A DNA stretch of 64,000 bases from Hyphomicrobiales bacterium (GCA_017642935.1 JAEPOK010000002.1:558001-622000); one strand, 5' to 3'. Counted from the stretch's first letter, positions 26,395-35,641 are shown. Notes: a model not told the origin generated them from the sequence alone. Made by a program: numbers and translations.

Positions 26395-26499
26395 TCGCTT
26401 GCACGACGTCCGCCTCTGCTTGCCAGGGTATCTTGCCAAACCTGGGCGATTGGGCTACCCGTCCGCTCCATTCGCGCGGGTGAACGACCCGGCGCCAAT

Positions 26500-26575
26500 G
26501 CCGCTTTAGCTCAGTTGGTAGAGCACATCATTCGTAATGATGGGGTCACGTGTTCGAGTCACGTAAGCGGCACCA
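26500..26575 (+). tRNA. tRNA-Thr (anticodon CGT)
   Basis: A complete 76-base cloverleaf with encoded CCA. The acceptor stem GCCGCTT pairs with AAGCGGC; the D-arm contains AGCTCAGTTGGTAGAGC; the anticodon stem CATCA/TGATG holds loop TTCGTAA with anticodon CGT; the T-arm ACGTG-TTCGAGT-CACGT is perfect. It lies 105 bases after hemY and is followed by TTTTTCT. Confidence 0.97.
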
Positions 26576-26620
26576 TTTTTCTCTACTCGCGACCGTTGTA
26601 AGGGCTTCGTTGAAGCGAGC

Positions 26621-27106
26621 TTACGGCAGGGCGCTGACTTGCTCGCCGACGCCGATTAAGCCGGGCTCAATAACGCTGGCGGTTACGCCGCCATGGCCGC
26701 GAACGGCTGAGTAACCGCCACTGAAACCCTCCTGGCCGAACGCCTCTTCCATGCGGCTGCACGGCGCGCAGGGGCCAGTGATGTGCAAGGTCGCAGTGCC
26801 GATTTGAACGGTGCGGCCCTTGAGGGCGAGCAGATTGATCCCAGAGACGACCAGATTGCGGCGCAGCAGGGCCGGATCGACTGGCGGGCGCCCAAGAAAC
26901 GCCCCAATGACCGCCAGATGTTCCTGCTGGATCAACGTCACAGCACGTTTGCCGGGGCGGCCATGATCGCCAACCAACCCGTTCTCTGTGACCTCGACCT
27001 GCTCAACCGCTTGCATCGCCTCGCGGCGCGCGGGACGCAGACCGATCCAGTCCAACCGCCCAGGTTTGGCGATGGTGCTGATCAGCTCTTTGAGGGATTC
27101 AGCCAT
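26621..27106 (-). CDS. MOSC-domain protein
   Basis: A 161-residue MOSC (molybdenum cofactor sulfurase C-terminal) domain. The family segments are visible: GLVGDHGRPGKRAVTLIQ, LRRNLVVSGINLLALKG, and the sulfur-carrier cysteine region GPCAPCSRMEEAFG. Solo MOSC proteins such as YiiM act in reduction of N-hydroxylated bases or carry sulfur to metal centres. Its start overlaps the stop of the upstream GH2 gene by eight bases, so the two are cotranscribed although functionally unrelated. Confidence 0.88.
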   Translation of the reverse strand: MAESLKELISTIAKPGRLDWIGLRPARREAMQAVEQVEVTENGLVGDHGRPGKRAVTLIQQEHLAVIGAFLGRPPVDPALLRRNLVVSGINLLALKGRTVQIGTATLHITGPCAPCSRMEEAFGQEGFSGGYSAVRGHGGVTASVIEPGLIGVGEQVSALP

Positions 27107-29387
27107 TCAAGGTGATCGATTGTGGCGCAAACCGACCTGAGGCGGTTTGCAGGCTGACGGTGACAGGTTCATCGCCAAAAACCCGCACCCAGAACCCGCC
27201 GACACCGCCGATAATCGAGGTCGTGGCAGGACCCTGAAGGATCGCCGGACCGTCAACGGCCAGGCTTAGCTGATCCATGAAATAGGGCAAGCGATTGCCC
27301 ACTTGATCGCGCACCGTCACCTGAACTGGCCTGTCATGATAGGCGTCCTGCGGACGGATGAGCGGTTTCACCTGAACGTCGAGCGTCGTCGGCAGCGGAT
27401 TGGCGACAAAGTAGCGCTCGATCACGGTGTCCTCGCCGATGAGACCGGCAAAAAGCCCGTCGCGCCAGCGCTGGCCCCAGACGATGCGTTCGTCTTCGGG
27501 AATATCCGTCGCCTCGATGATCACCGGCGGATGGCGCAGATGCGGAAACCGGCTGAAGGCCGGCAGGAACATGAGCGGCTCGTCATGGCCATAGTGAAAG
27601 GTGACGGCGTCGCAATTGGTCAGAATCACCAGCGGAAAAACGCCGCCAACCTTGCGGTCGCCGAACGACCAATGGGTGGCCGGTTCCAGAATAGGCCGTT
27701 CATTGGCGCTGAACCCTTGGCTGGCATAGGCGTAGGCGGCGAATTTCGGCGCCCGCGTCATGGTCATCACGCCATGGTAGCAGATGCGGTCGCCTGACCC
27801 GAAATCGGCATGTGTGTTGTAGTCGGCCATGCACCAGCCGATGGAGCCGGAGATATGCGGGTCGGCCTGCGCCGCGTCGAGCACTTCTAGATGTCGGATC
27901 ACATGCTCTTCCTGGCGTTCCTCGCCGTCGAAGATTTTGGTCGGGTACATGTGACCGTTGTACTCGGTGACCAGATAGGGCACGGGCGCGGCCAGGCCGG
28001 TCACCTCGCGCTGATCGCGCAGGGCGGTGCGCGGTCGATTGATGCGCGATTGCAGAAACTCCGGCAGATGTTCCTCGCCAAGCACGAAATCGTTCATCGT
28101 GTAGACGTCTTCGAGCAGGTTGGAATCGGTGATGTAGCGCACGCCGCCGGTCTGCCGCGTTGGATCGAGGGCACGGGCGCGGGCGTTGGTCTGCTCATAA
28201 AAGGCATCATCATCGTGCGATTCATTGATCCGCACGCCCCAGAGAATGATGGAGGGGTGGTTCCAGTCGCGGCGGATCATCGCCTCAACGTTCTTCACGC
28301 TTTGCGCCTTGAAGGCCTCGCCTCCAATGTGCTGCCAGCCGGGGATTTCCTCAAACACCATCAGGCCGATCTCATCGCAGCGATCGAGGAACGCCTTCGA
28401 CTGGGGATAATGCGAGGTGCGCACCAGATTGCAGCCGAGCTCATATTTCAGCGTGTCGGCGTCCTGCGCTTGCGCTTCGGGGCCGAGTGCGTAGCCGACA
28501 TTGGGGAAGCTCTGGTGGCGATTGAGCCCCATGATCTTCAGCGGTTGGTCGTTGAGGAAAAACCCGTCGGGGCGGAACTCAGCTTTGCGCACGCCGAGCC
28601 GCAGGATGAAGCTGTCTTCACTATCCTCCGCTTTGTAGGTGATGCGGTAGGAATGCAGCACCGGGTTGTTAGGAGACCAACGCTGAAACCCTGACCCAAG
28701 CACCAGCTCGGCCTCGCCCTCATCGGTGATCAGCGGGAATCCGACCGGATCGCCAATCGGGTCGCCGTGCTGGTCGAGTCGGTCGAACAGGATGGCCCCT
28801 GCAACGGGCTTGTTTTGCGGGTTGGAAAGCCAAACCTTGACCTTGGCCGAGATCGTTTCGGCCATCGGATCGAGGATCTCAACCTTGACGTTATCAAGCG
28901 TGATGGCAGGGCGAACATCCAGCCAGACGTCTCGATAGATGCCGGCATAGGTGAGGTAGTCGATCCGGCCGCCAAAGGGCGGGATGTCGCCGTTCTCTGT
29001 GCCATCGATGGCGATGGTGATGAGGTTCTCGCCCTCTTCCAGATGGTCGGTGAGGCAGGCTTCAAAGGGCGTGTAGCCATCGGGATGGTCGGCGACCTGA
29101 TGGCCATTCACCCAGACTTTGGTGGCGGCCATCGCGCCTTCAAAGCACAGCACCACTTCTTGACCGGCAAAGCGGTCTTCCCAGTGGAAAATCCGCTGGT
29201 AGGTGAAGGGCTGTTGGTAGGTTTTCTCGTCACCATAGTTCCAAGGCAGATCGGCGGCGTTGTGCGGCAGGCGCACCGTTCCGCCCGGCAATGGCAGCGT
29301 GATCCAAGCGGGATCGAAACCGGCGCGGAATATCCAACCGGTGTTCAGCAAAGTGGCCCGGTCGGAGGACAAAGGGGGGGATGTCAT
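27099..29387 (-). CDS. Glycoside hydrolase family 2 (beta-galactosidase/beta-glucuronidase type)
   Basis: A 762-residue GH2 enzyme. The order is an N-terminal jelly-roll sugar-binding domain (residues 30-180, with WEDRFAGQEVVLCFEG and FEACLTDHLEEG), an immunoglobulin-like domain, a TIM barrel containing GLNRHQSFPNVGYA, the acid/base Glu in WGVRINESHD, the nucleophile region YLVTEYNGHM, and a C-terminal beta domain. No signal peptide is present, so it is cytoplasmic and would act on imported galactosides or related glycosides. It lies beside the alpha-galactosidase/galactose locus at 30165-41026 and could feed the same pathway. The exact sugar is not set by sequence. Confidence 0.88.
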   Translation of the reverse strand: MTSPPLSSDRATLLNTGWIFRAGFDPAWITLPLPGGTVRLPHNAADLPWNYGDEKTYQQPFTYQRIFHWEDRFAGQEVVLCFEGAMAATKVWVNGHQVADHPDGYTPFEACLTDHLEEGENLITIAIDGTENGDIPPFGGRIDYLTYAGIYRDVWLDVRPAITLDNVKVEILDPMAETISAKVKVWLSNPQNKPVAGAILFDRLDQHGDPIGDPVGFPLITDEGEAELVLGSGFQRWSPNNPVLHSYRITYKAEDSEDSFILRLGVRKAEFRPDGFFLNDQPLKIMGLNRHQSFPNVGYALGPEAQAQDADTLKYELGCNLVRTSHYPQSKAFLDRCDEIGLMVFEEIPGWQHIGGEAFKAQSVKNVEAMIRRDWNHPSIILWGVRINESHDDDAFYEQTNARARALDPTRQTGGVRYITDSNLLEDVYTMNDFVLGEEHLPEFLQSRINRPRTALRDQREVTGLAAPVPYLVTEYNGHMYPTKIFDGEERQEEHVIRHLEVLDAAQADPHISGSIGWCMADYNTHADFGSGDRICYHGVMTMTRAPKFAAYAYASQGFSANERPILEPATHWSFGDRKVGGVFPLVILTNCDAVTFHYGHDEPLMFLPAFSRFPHLRHPPVIIEATDIPEDERIVWGQRWRDGLFAGLIGEDTVIERYFVANPLPTTLDVQVKPLIRPQDAYHDRPVQVTVRDQVGNRLPYFMDQLSLAVDGPAILQGPATTSIIGGVGGFWVRVFGDEPVTVSLQTASGRFAPQSITLNG

Positions 29388-29408
29388 CGCAGCCTATCCT
29401 GAATGGCG

Positions 29409-30035
29409 TTAGCGCTCCACAAGCGCCAGGCGGACGCCAAGCATACAGAAGATGCTGCCAACCACTTTGCCCTGCCAGCGCAGCACCAAAGGATGGGCGC
29501 GCAGGAAACCACCGATCCGACCGGCGGCCAGCGCGAAGACCAAGGTGCTGAAAAGGCCAAGCCCCACCAGAATAACGCCCAAAACAGCCAGTTGCACCAT
29601 GACGAAGCCGTTCGCTGGGTTCACGAATTGCGGCAGGAAGGCGAGGAAAAAGAGCGCGGTCTTCGGGTTCAAGACTTCCGCCACGATCGCTTGACGGAAG
29701 GCCGTCGGCGCCGAAAGGGCCAAAGGTTTTTGGACCGTTGGGTTCGGCGCTTTTTCCAGGATCGCGCGCAGTCCGAGATAGATCAGATAGGCCGCGCCAA
29801 GATATTTGACGATGCTGAAGAGGAATGCCGAGGCGAGGATGATCGCCGACAGGCCGATGACGGCCAGCGCGGTGTGAATAAGATCGCCCACCGCGATGCC
29901 AAGCCCCGTCGCAACGCCGACCTTGGTGCCGGACGAGGTGGCGCGCGCCACGGTCAAAACGGTCGCCGGGCCGGGAATGAACACAAAGCCCAGCACGATC
30001 AGAACGTAGGTGATCAGCGTTGATTGTTCGATCAT
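29409..30035 (-). CDS. LysE/RhtB-family exporter
   Basis: A 208-residue protein with six transmembrane helices. The family signature GFVFIPGPATVLTVARA at the N-terminus and GVATGLGIAVGDLIHTALAVIGLSAI are typical of LysE/RhtB translocators, which export amino acids or homoserine lactone-like compounds. AFRQAIVAEVLNPKTALFFLAFLPQF is the second hallmark. It is probably the first gene of a unit with GH2 and MOSC, 21 bases upstream of GH2. Confidence 0.88.
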   Translation of the reverse strand: MIEQSTLITYVLIVLGFVFIPGPATVLTVARATSSGTKVGVATGLGIAVGDLIHTALAVIGLSAIILASAFLFSIVKYLGAAYLIYLGLRAILEKAPNPTVQKPLALSAPTAFRQAIVAEVLNPKTALFFLAFLPQFVNPANGFVMVQLAVLGVILVGLGLFSTLVFALAAGRIGGFLRAHPLVLRWQGKVVGSIFCMLGVRLALVER

Positions 30036-30062
30036 TCCGCAGGCCTTTTCCCAGGCGCCGTG

Positions 30063-30167
30063 CTAGAGCAGTTTTCGTGATCTACGATTCACTTGCTCTG
30101 CTCTAAGTCCCTGTTTGTCGTGTTTCCGGACGAAAAACCGGGGTCCACTTTTGCTGGAAACACTCTA
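30063..30167. repeat. Rhizobial-type composite palindromic element
   Basis: Two nested inverted repeats: TAGAGCAG (30064-30071) with CTGCTCTA (30098-30105), and GTGTTTCC (30120-30127) with GGAAACAC (30156-30163), the latter enclosing CCGGACGAAAAACCGGGG. The mix of GAGCA-ends and the GAAAACCGG core matches the abundant intergenic palindromes of Rhizobiales. Its right end overlaps the stop codon of the adjacent ABC ATPase gene, where it may act in mRNA 3'-end stability. Confidence 0.65.
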
Positions 30168-31250
30168 CCGCACGCGCAAACCATCTGTACTGAATAGAAA
30201 CGCCTTTTCTGGCGGAATGCCAATCTGAAACTCCGTGCCGTGGCGCGCATTGCGCCCCTCGTTGGTCTCTATCGTCAGAGATTCGCCTGTGCCGGAGTGG
30301 GCGTAGATATAGCTGTCGGAGCCAAGATGTTCGGCAACATCGACTTTCAGCGTCAGCATCGTGCCCTCGCTGACCGACATATGTTCAGGACGAATGCCCA
30401 GCTGGCAGGCATCCCCGACGCTGACCGTATCGCCATTGATGTTCAGTGTGATGGTCTGATCGGCTTGCTTGGTGAGCTTGACGGTGACCGTTCCAGTGTC
30501 CTTTGCCGTCACTTCGCCGTCCAGGAAGTTCATCCGCGGCGAGCCGATGAAGCCAGCCACAAAGGCATTGTCGGGATTGTCATAAAGATCGAGCGGTGCC
30601 CCGACCTGCTCGATCACCCCGGCGCGCAGCACAACGATTTTATCGGCCAATGTCATGGCCTCGGTCTGATCGTGGGTCACATAGATCATGGTCGCGCCGG
30701 ACAATTCATTGTGCAGGCGCGAGATCTCCACCCGCATCGCCACGCGCAGTTCTGCGTCGAGGTTGGAGAGCGGCTCGTCGAACAGGAAGACATCCGGGTT
30801 GCGGACAATCGCGCGGCCAATGGCCACTCGCTGCCTTTGGCCACCAGAAAGGGCGGCCGGTTTGCGCTTGAGCAGCGCATCGAGTTGAAGAATGTCCGCC
30901 GCACCTTTCACGGCCTTGTCGATTTCTGTTTTGGGATGACCGTTCATGCGCAGGCCAAAGGACATGTTTTCTTCGACCGTCATGTGCGGGTAGAGGGCGT
31001 AGGTCTGAAACACCATGGCAACCCCGCGCTCAGCTGGGTCGATTTGATTGACCACCCGTTGGCCGATGGAAACCGCGCCGCCGGTGATCTCCTCCAGCCC
31101 GGCAATCATGCGCAGAAGCGTGGATTTCCCACAGCCGGACGGGCCGACAAAAACGACGAATTCGCCGTCTTCGATGTCCAAATCAACGCCGTGGATCACG
31201 TCCACCGGACCGTAGCTCTTTTTCACGTCACGCAGGGTTAGGCCAGCCAT
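30165..31250 (-). CDS. Sugar ABC transporter ATPase (UgpC/MsmK type)
   Basis: A 361-residue ATPase. Walker A GPSGCGKST at about residue 36, ABC signature LSGGQRQRVAIGRAI, Walker B VFLFDEPLSNLDAELR, and the H-loop TH in YVTHDQTEA are all present, followed by the C-terminal TOBE/OB regulatory domain typical of carbohydrate importers. It probably energises the binding protein and permeases at 32496-35624, which lack an ATPase of their own and lie across the IclR gene. The start follows TAAGGAAG. Confidence 0.93.
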   Translation of the reverse strand: MAGLTLRDVKKSYGPVDVIHGVDLDIEDGEFVVFVGPSGCGKSTLLRMIAGLEEITGGAVSIGQRVVNQIDPAERGVAMVFQTYALYPHMTVEENMSFGLRMNGHPKTEIDKAVKGAADILQLDALLKRKPAALSGGQRQRVAIGRAIVRNPDVFLFDEPLSNLDAELRVAMRVEISRLHNELSGATMIYVTHDQTEAMTLADKIVVLRAGVIEQVGAPLDLYDNPDNAFVAGFIGSPRMNFLDGEVTAKDTGTVTVKLTKQADQTITLNINGDTVSVGDACQLGIRPEHMSVSEGTMLTLKVDVAEHLGSDSYIYAHSGTGESLTIETNEGRNARHGTEFQIGIPPEKAFLFSTDGLRVR

Positions 31251-31261
31251 GAGAGTCTTCC

Positions 31262-32179
31262 TTAAGTTAGCGTCGGGGCCATGCGCATGGTGGCGTCTGC
31301 GGCGATGATGCGCGCAGCCTCCTTCAGCGTTGGGGCCAGGTCTTCCAGTGAATCAATGTCTTTGACGGTGCCGGGGCTGGTGGCGGAAAGGCCGCCAAAC
31401 AAGGCGCCGTCATTGGATAGGATCGGGACGGCAATGCAGATGATGCCAGGCTCATGTTCCTCGCGGTCATAGGCGTAGCCGCGTTGGCGAATGGCTTCCA
31501 GCTCAGCGAGCAACGCGGTGCGCGAGGTCAGCGTGGTCGCGGTGAAACGGGCGAGCGTTTGACGGTGTAAGCAGTCTTCCAGCGCGTCGTCTGGCAGATA
31601 GGCCATCATGGCTTTGCCGACGCCGGTGCAATAGGCCGGGCCAACCTTGCCGGGGCGGGAAAACATGGCCAATCCGCGATTGCCGATGCGCTTGTCAAGG
31701 TAGAGCACCTGGCCATTGTCGAGCTGCGCAAGATGGATGGTTTTGCCAAGTTCGGCATGCAGCTTGTCGAGGATGGGCCGCGCCGCATCCGATAGCGAGC
31801 CATGGGCCCAGGCCGCATGCGCCAGCCTGATAAGCCGGGGACCGAGCTGGTAGCTGCCTGTGGTTTCATTGTGGGTGAGCATGCGCTCATCGACCAGGCT
31901 TTTCAGCATGCGGTGCAGTGTTGCTTTGGGAAAGGGCAGCCGGCCTTTCAAATCGGAAAAACGCAAGGGCTGTTCGGCTTCGGCAAACGCATCGAGCAGC
32001 ATAAGGGATTTGGTCACGGGTCCGTCGCCGGGAATACGGCCAGGAACGCGCGGGTGTTCCAGTTCGGCCTCGTCTTTGGACACAGCGGCAGACGAAGACG
32101 CGACAGCGTGCGCCGGTTGGCCAGACGGCCGACCGGGTGCAGAATCGGACACTGTGCTGGAATAGCCCAGACGCGGCAT
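31262..32179 (-). CDS. IclR-family transcriptional regulator
   Basis: A 305-residue protein. Residues 1-50 are a non-conserved polar extension. The winged helix occupies about 55-115 (KSLMLLDAFAEAEQPLRFSDLKGRLPFPKATLHRMLKSL), and an IclR effector domain follows (ARPILDKLHAELGKTIHLAQL to the C-terminus, with GYAYDREEHEPGIICIAVP). It lies between the ABC ATPase (cotranscribed, 11 bases downstream) and the divergent galactoside operon, which it most likely represses until a galactose-derived inducer appears. A dyad at 32317-32333 is a candidate operator. Confidence 0.9.
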   Translation of the reverse strand: MPRLGYSSTVSDSAPGRPSGQPAHAVASSSAAVSKDEAELEHPRVPGRIPGDGPVTKSLMLLDAFAEAEQPLRFSDLKGRLPFPKATLHRMLKSLVDERMLTHNETTGSYQLGPRLIRLAHAAWAHGSLSDAARPILDKLHAELGKTIHLAQLDNGQVLYLDKRIGNRGLAMFSRPGKVGPAYCTGVGKAMMAYLPDDALEDCLHRQTLARFTATTLTSRTALLAELEAIRQRGYAYDREEHEPGIICIAVPILSNDGALFGGLSATSPGTVKDIDSLEDLAPTLKEAARIIAADATMRMAPTLT

Positions 32180-32495
32180 CGTGTTTCGCTCCCCTGCCAG
32201 GCCGGAGGACCGGCCCTTGGCACCCTGACCTCGTTACTCGGGTCACGCATGTTTGCGTTCTGGCGCCTTGACAGACGGTAGGCAAAGATGCGTAACATTT
32301 CAACCACCAAAACAAAGTTCCACTCAGTGAGACTCAAAAGAAGTGCTGAGCGGGTTTGTGACGGTGCAACCAATCGCGTTCGCGCCAGACGGAAAAACCG
32401 TCAGGCGACAAGCCGAAAAGGCGTGAGCGTCGGGAAAAACAGCGGACGGGGCATTGAGCGAAGGCCTCACCCGGTTCCGCATGGGAGGACCTTCT
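32180..32495. other. 316-base divergent control region
   Basis: No gene is supported. The region separates the IclR gene from the galactoside operon. It holds a possible promoter towards the operon (TTGACA at 32268-32273 with TAACAT at 32293-32298, spacing 19) and an imperfect dyad, GTTCCAC-TCA-GTGAGAC, at 32317-32333 directly downstream, as expected for a repressor site. Confidence 0.45.
32317..32333. promoter_or_regulatory. Candidate IclR operator dyad
   Basis: GTTCCAC and GTGAGAC flank TCA and match as inverse complements at five of seven positions. The position is just downstream of a possible TTGACA promoter and 163 bases before the binding-protein start. Imperfect 15-20 base dyads are usual for IclR proteins. 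The evidence is positional and weak. Confidence 0.3.
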
Positions 32496-33752
32496 ATGAA
32501 CCGTACCCTCAAAGCATCCGTGCTTGGGTTGGCTGGCCTTGGCCTGCTGACTTCGACAGCGCTTGCCGAATTGTCCGGCGATCTGCGCATCATTTCCGAT
32601 ATGTCCAACCCCGCGCCGCGCGCGGTGATGGAGAGCCTTGCCGCTGAGTTCGGTGAGATGCATCCCGATCTCAACATTGAGCTGGAAATCGTCGACCGCG
32701 AAGCCTGGAAAACCCAGATCCGCAACGCGCTTTCTGCCAATCCGCCCGATGTCATTAACTGGTATGCCGCCAACCGCATGCTGCCTTACGTCGATGCCGG
32801 TCTGTTCATGGACATCACCGATTGGTGGGACGCTGGCGACTATGATGGTCTGGAATCGGTGCGCGGTGCACTGACGATCAATGATCGCCAATGGGGCATC
32901 CCGTACACCTACTATCAGTGGGGCATCTATTACCGCGAAGATATCTTCAACGAGCTGGGTCTTTCCGAGCCGGCAACATTTGAAGAAGAAATCGCCAACT
33001 GCCAGGTGATCCTGGATTCCGGTCGCAAATGCTACACGATCGGCACCAAGTTCCTTTGGACCGCCGGCGGCTGGTTCGACTATCTGAACATGCGCACCAA
33101 CGGTTTCGATCATCATATGGCGCTTGCCCGCGGTGAGCTGTCCTGGACCGAAGACCCTGGTGTCCGCCAGACCTTTGAGAATTGGCGCACGCTGATCGAC
33201 ATGGGCGCGTTCATCGACGACCACCAGTCCTACAGCTGGCAGGAAGCGCTGCCGTTCTTCGCCGACGGTGAAGCAACCGCCTATCTGATGGGTAACTTCG
33301 CCGTCGCCGCCATGCGCGACTCCGGCCTTTCCGACGATCAGATCGACTTCTATCAGTTCCCGCTGATCGACGCCTCGCAGCCGCAGGGCGAAGATGCGCC
33401 GACCGATACATTCCACGTGCCATCCGGCGCGCAGAATGTGGAAGCGGCCCGCGCCTTCTTGGCCTTCGTTGCTTCGCCTGATGTGCAGACGCGCATCAAC
33501 AATGGCGACAATCTCGGTCAGCTGCCGGTGAACGCCAATTCCAGCGTGGATGCTGACGAGTTCCTGGAGCAGGGCTTCGACATGCTGGCCAACAATGCCC
33601 AGGGCGGTGTGGCGCAGTTCTTTGACCGCGATTTCCCGGCTGAGATGGCCTCCATCGGCATGGAAGGTCTTCAGGAGTTCATGGTGTTCCCGGACAATCT
33701 GGACGACATCCTTGAGCGAATGGAAGACGCGCGCGAGCGCATCTACGAATAA
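32496..33752 (+). CDS. Sugar ABC transporter substrate-binding protein
   Basis: A 418-residue extracellular solute-binding protein of family 1. A Sec signal peptide (LKASVLGLAGLGLLTSTALA, cleavage near residue 23) precedes the mature start ELSGDLRIISDMS. The hinge and lobe motifs are normal for carbohydrate binders (for example NALSANPPDVINWYAANRM and WGIPYTYYQWGIYYRED). The start at 32496 follows TGGGAGGACC. A terminator-like hairpin directly after the gene should make it more abundant than the permeases. Context with alpha-galactosidase and the galactose pathway suggests alpha-galactosides such as melibiose or raffinose-type sugars. Confidence 0.92.
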   Translation: MNRTLKASVLGLAGLGLLTSTALAELSGDLRIISDMSNPAPRAVMESLAAEFGEMHPDLNIELEIVDREAWKTQIRNALSANPPDVINWYAANRMLPYVDAGLFMDITDWWDAGDYDGLESVRGALTINDRQWGIPYTYYQWGIYYREDIFNELGLSEPATFEEEIANCQVILDSGRKCYTIGTKFLWTAGGWFDYLNMRTNGFDHHMALARGELSWTEDPGVRQTFENWRTLIDMGAFIDDHQSYSWQEALPFFADGEATAYLMGNFAVAAMRDSGLSDDQIDFYQFPLIDASQPQGEDAPTDTFHVPSGAQNVEAARAFLAFVASPDVQTRINNGDNLGQLPVNANSSVDADEFLEQGFDMLANNAQGGVAQFFDRDFPAEMASIGMEGLQEFMVFPDNLDDILERMEDARERIYE

Positions 33753-33764
33753 GTCTCAATGATC

Positions 33765-33797
33765 ACCCCGCCCCGGAAATCTGGGGCGGGGTTTTTT
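33765..33797 (+). terminator. Intra-operon terminator/attenuator after the binding-protein gene
   Basis: CCCCGCCCC (33766-33774) pairs with GGGGCGGGG (33783-33791) and is followed by six T. It lies 13 bases after the binding-protein stop and 35 bases before the permease start. Partial termination here would give the usual excess of periplasmic binding protein over membrane subunits. Confidence 0.85.
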
Positions 33798-33831
33798 ACG
33801 GGATCGGGGAATTCCAGGGGGAGGTCATGTG

Positions 33832-34770
33832 ATGGCGAATGCAACGGTGCCTGCCGCGCCACCAACCGGCGTCAGCCGGAGAGGGTGGTACAAGCGCAAC
33901 GAAATTGCCGCAACGCCCTGGCTTTTCCTCATTCCAGGCATTCTGTTTTTCGCCGTCTACGTGATCATTCCGATCTTCCAGTCGGTGTGGATCAGTTTCC
34001 ATGAGTGGGACGGTCTGGGCGAAATGACCTGGGTCGGCACGGACAATTATGAGCGTCTGCTGACCGATGATCGCAAGTTCGACGTGTCCTTCTGGAACAA
34101 TGTGCGCTGGCTGTTTCTCTACCTGCTGGCGATCCCGGCAGGCCTGTTCATCGCGCTGTTTCTCAATCAGACCGTACGCGGTATCCGCATCTACAAATCA
34201 CTGTTTTTCTTTCCCTTTGTGCTCAGCCAAGTTGTGGTTGGCCTGGTATTTTCCTGGTTCTACCTTCCACGCGAAGGGCTGTTGAATGCGGTGCTTAGCT
34301 TGGTCGGCATGGGTCCGGTCAACATTCTGGGCGATCCAACATTGGCAACCTATGGCATCATCGCCGCTGGGCTCTGGCCGCAAACCGCCTATTGCATGAT
34401 CCTCTATCTGACCGGCCTCAACGCCGTTGACCCTGAACAGATCGAGGCCGGACGGCTGGATGGTGCCAAGGGCTGGAAGATGCTCTGGTTCATCATTCTG
34501 CCGCAGCTGAAACCAGCCACTTTCATCGCCTTCGTGGTAACGATCATTGGCGCGCTGCGCTCGTTCGATCTCATCTCGGTGATGACCAATGGCGGGCCGT
34601 TCGGTTCAACCCGGGTGCTTAGTTTCTACATGTTTGAAGAATCGCTGTCGGAATTCGGTTTCCGCATGGGATACGGCGCGGCGATTGCCGTGGTGCTGTT
34701 CTTCCTGATGCTCTTCTTCATCGTCTACTTCCTCTATTCCATGTGGCGCGAAGAGAAGGGGGCTAGGTAA
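33832..34770 (+). CDS. Sugar ABC transporter permease (UgpA/MalF type)
   Basis: A 312-residue permease with six transmembrane helices. The EAA loop coupling to the ATPase is in EQIEAGRLDGAKGWKMLWFIILPQL (about residues 205-228). The start at 33832 is placed seven bases after GGGGGAGG; a GTG three bases earlier is possible. It ends five bases before the second permease gene. It forms the membrane channel with the next gene product for the sugar captured by the upstream binding protein. Confidence 0.92.
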   Translation: MANATVPAAPPTGVSRRGWYKRNEIAATPWLFLIPGILFFAVYVIIPIFQSVWISFHEWDGLGEMTWVGTDNYERLLTDDRKFDVSFWNNVRWLFLYLLAIPAGLFIALFLNQTVRGIRIYKSLFFFPFVLSQVVVGLVFSWFYLPREGLLNAVLSLVGMGPVNILGDPTLATYGIIAAGLWPQTAYCMILYLTGLNAVDPEQIEAGRLDGAKGWKMLWFIILPQLKPATFIAFVVTIIGALRSFDLISVMTNGGPFGSTRVLSFYMFEESLSEFGFRMGYGAAIAVVLFFLMLFFIVYFLYSMWREEKGAR

Positions 34771-34775
34771 GTCCG

Positions 34776-35624
34776 ATGTTTCCCAAACCGATAGAAAAAT
34801 CCTCCCGCGCCGCACAAATTGGCTATCAGGCGATGCTGCCTTTTGTGCTGATCTTGTGGCTGCTTCCCTTGATCGCCGTTGCCGTCTTTTCGGTGAAACC
34901 CGATGCCGATTTTACCAACGGCAACTATTGGGGCGTGCCGTCGAGCTTTGAGTTCTTCACCAATTATGGCCGCGTGTTCCTGGAATCGGACATGCCGCGC
35001 TACATGCTGAACTCGTTCCTGATCACGGTGCCGACTGTGATCGGCGCCATTGCGCTTTCCTCGCTGACCGGATTTGCGCTTGGCATCTACAAATTCAACG
35101 GCAACCTTCTGATCTTCTTCATGTTCATTGCCGGCAATTTTGTGCCGTTCCAGATTTTGATGGTGCCGGTGCGCGATTTGACCGTGTCGATGAATCTCTA
35201 TGACACCAAGACTGGCCTGGTACTCTTTCACATCGCCTTCCAGACCGGGTTTTGCACCCTCTTCATGCGAAACTTCATCCGTCAGCTGCCCTATGAGCTG
35301 ATTGAAGCCGCGCGTGTGGAAGGGGTCGCGGAGTGGCGCATCTTCTGGTACGTCGTGCTGCCGTTGATGAAACCGGCGCTGGCGGCCTTGGCGGTGCTGA
35401 TTTTCACCTTCATCTGGAACGATTATTTCTGGGCGGTGGTTCTCACCCAAGGGCCGGATGCGCAGCCCGTGACGGCGGGTATCACCAGCTTTAACTCGCA
35501 GTTCCGCGCCGCGTATCATTTGATGAGTGCCGGTTCGATTGTGGCCGCACTGCCGCCGGTTCTCATGTTCTTTCTGATGCAGAAACACTTCATTGCCGGG
35601 CTGACGCTGGGCGCTGTGAAGTAA
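34776..35624 (+). CDS. Sugar ABC transporter permease (UgpE/MalG type)
   Basis: A 282-residue partner permease with six helices. The EAA motif is ELIEAARVEGVAEWRIFWYVVLPLM (about residues 172-196), and the C-terminus HFIAGLTLGAVK is typical of this subunit class. It starts five bases after the preceding gene and ends 17 bases before the alpha-galactosidase, so it is in one operon. Confidence 0.92.
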   Translation: MFPKPIEKSSRAAQIGYQAMLPFVLILWLLPLIAVAVFSVKPDADFTNGNYWGVPSSFEFFTNYGRVFLESDMPRYMLNSFLITVPTVIGAIALSSLTGFALGIYKFNGNLLIFFMFIAGNFVPFQILMVPVRDLTVSMNLYDTKTGLVLFHIAFQTGFCTLFMRNFIRQLPYELIEAARVEGVAEWRIFWYVVLPLMKPALAALAVLIFTFIWNDYFWAVVLTQGPDAQPVTAGITSFNSQFRAAYHLMSAGSIVAALPPVLMFFLMQKHFIAGLTLGAVK

Positions 35625-35641
35625 ACTAGGATTTCCCATAC

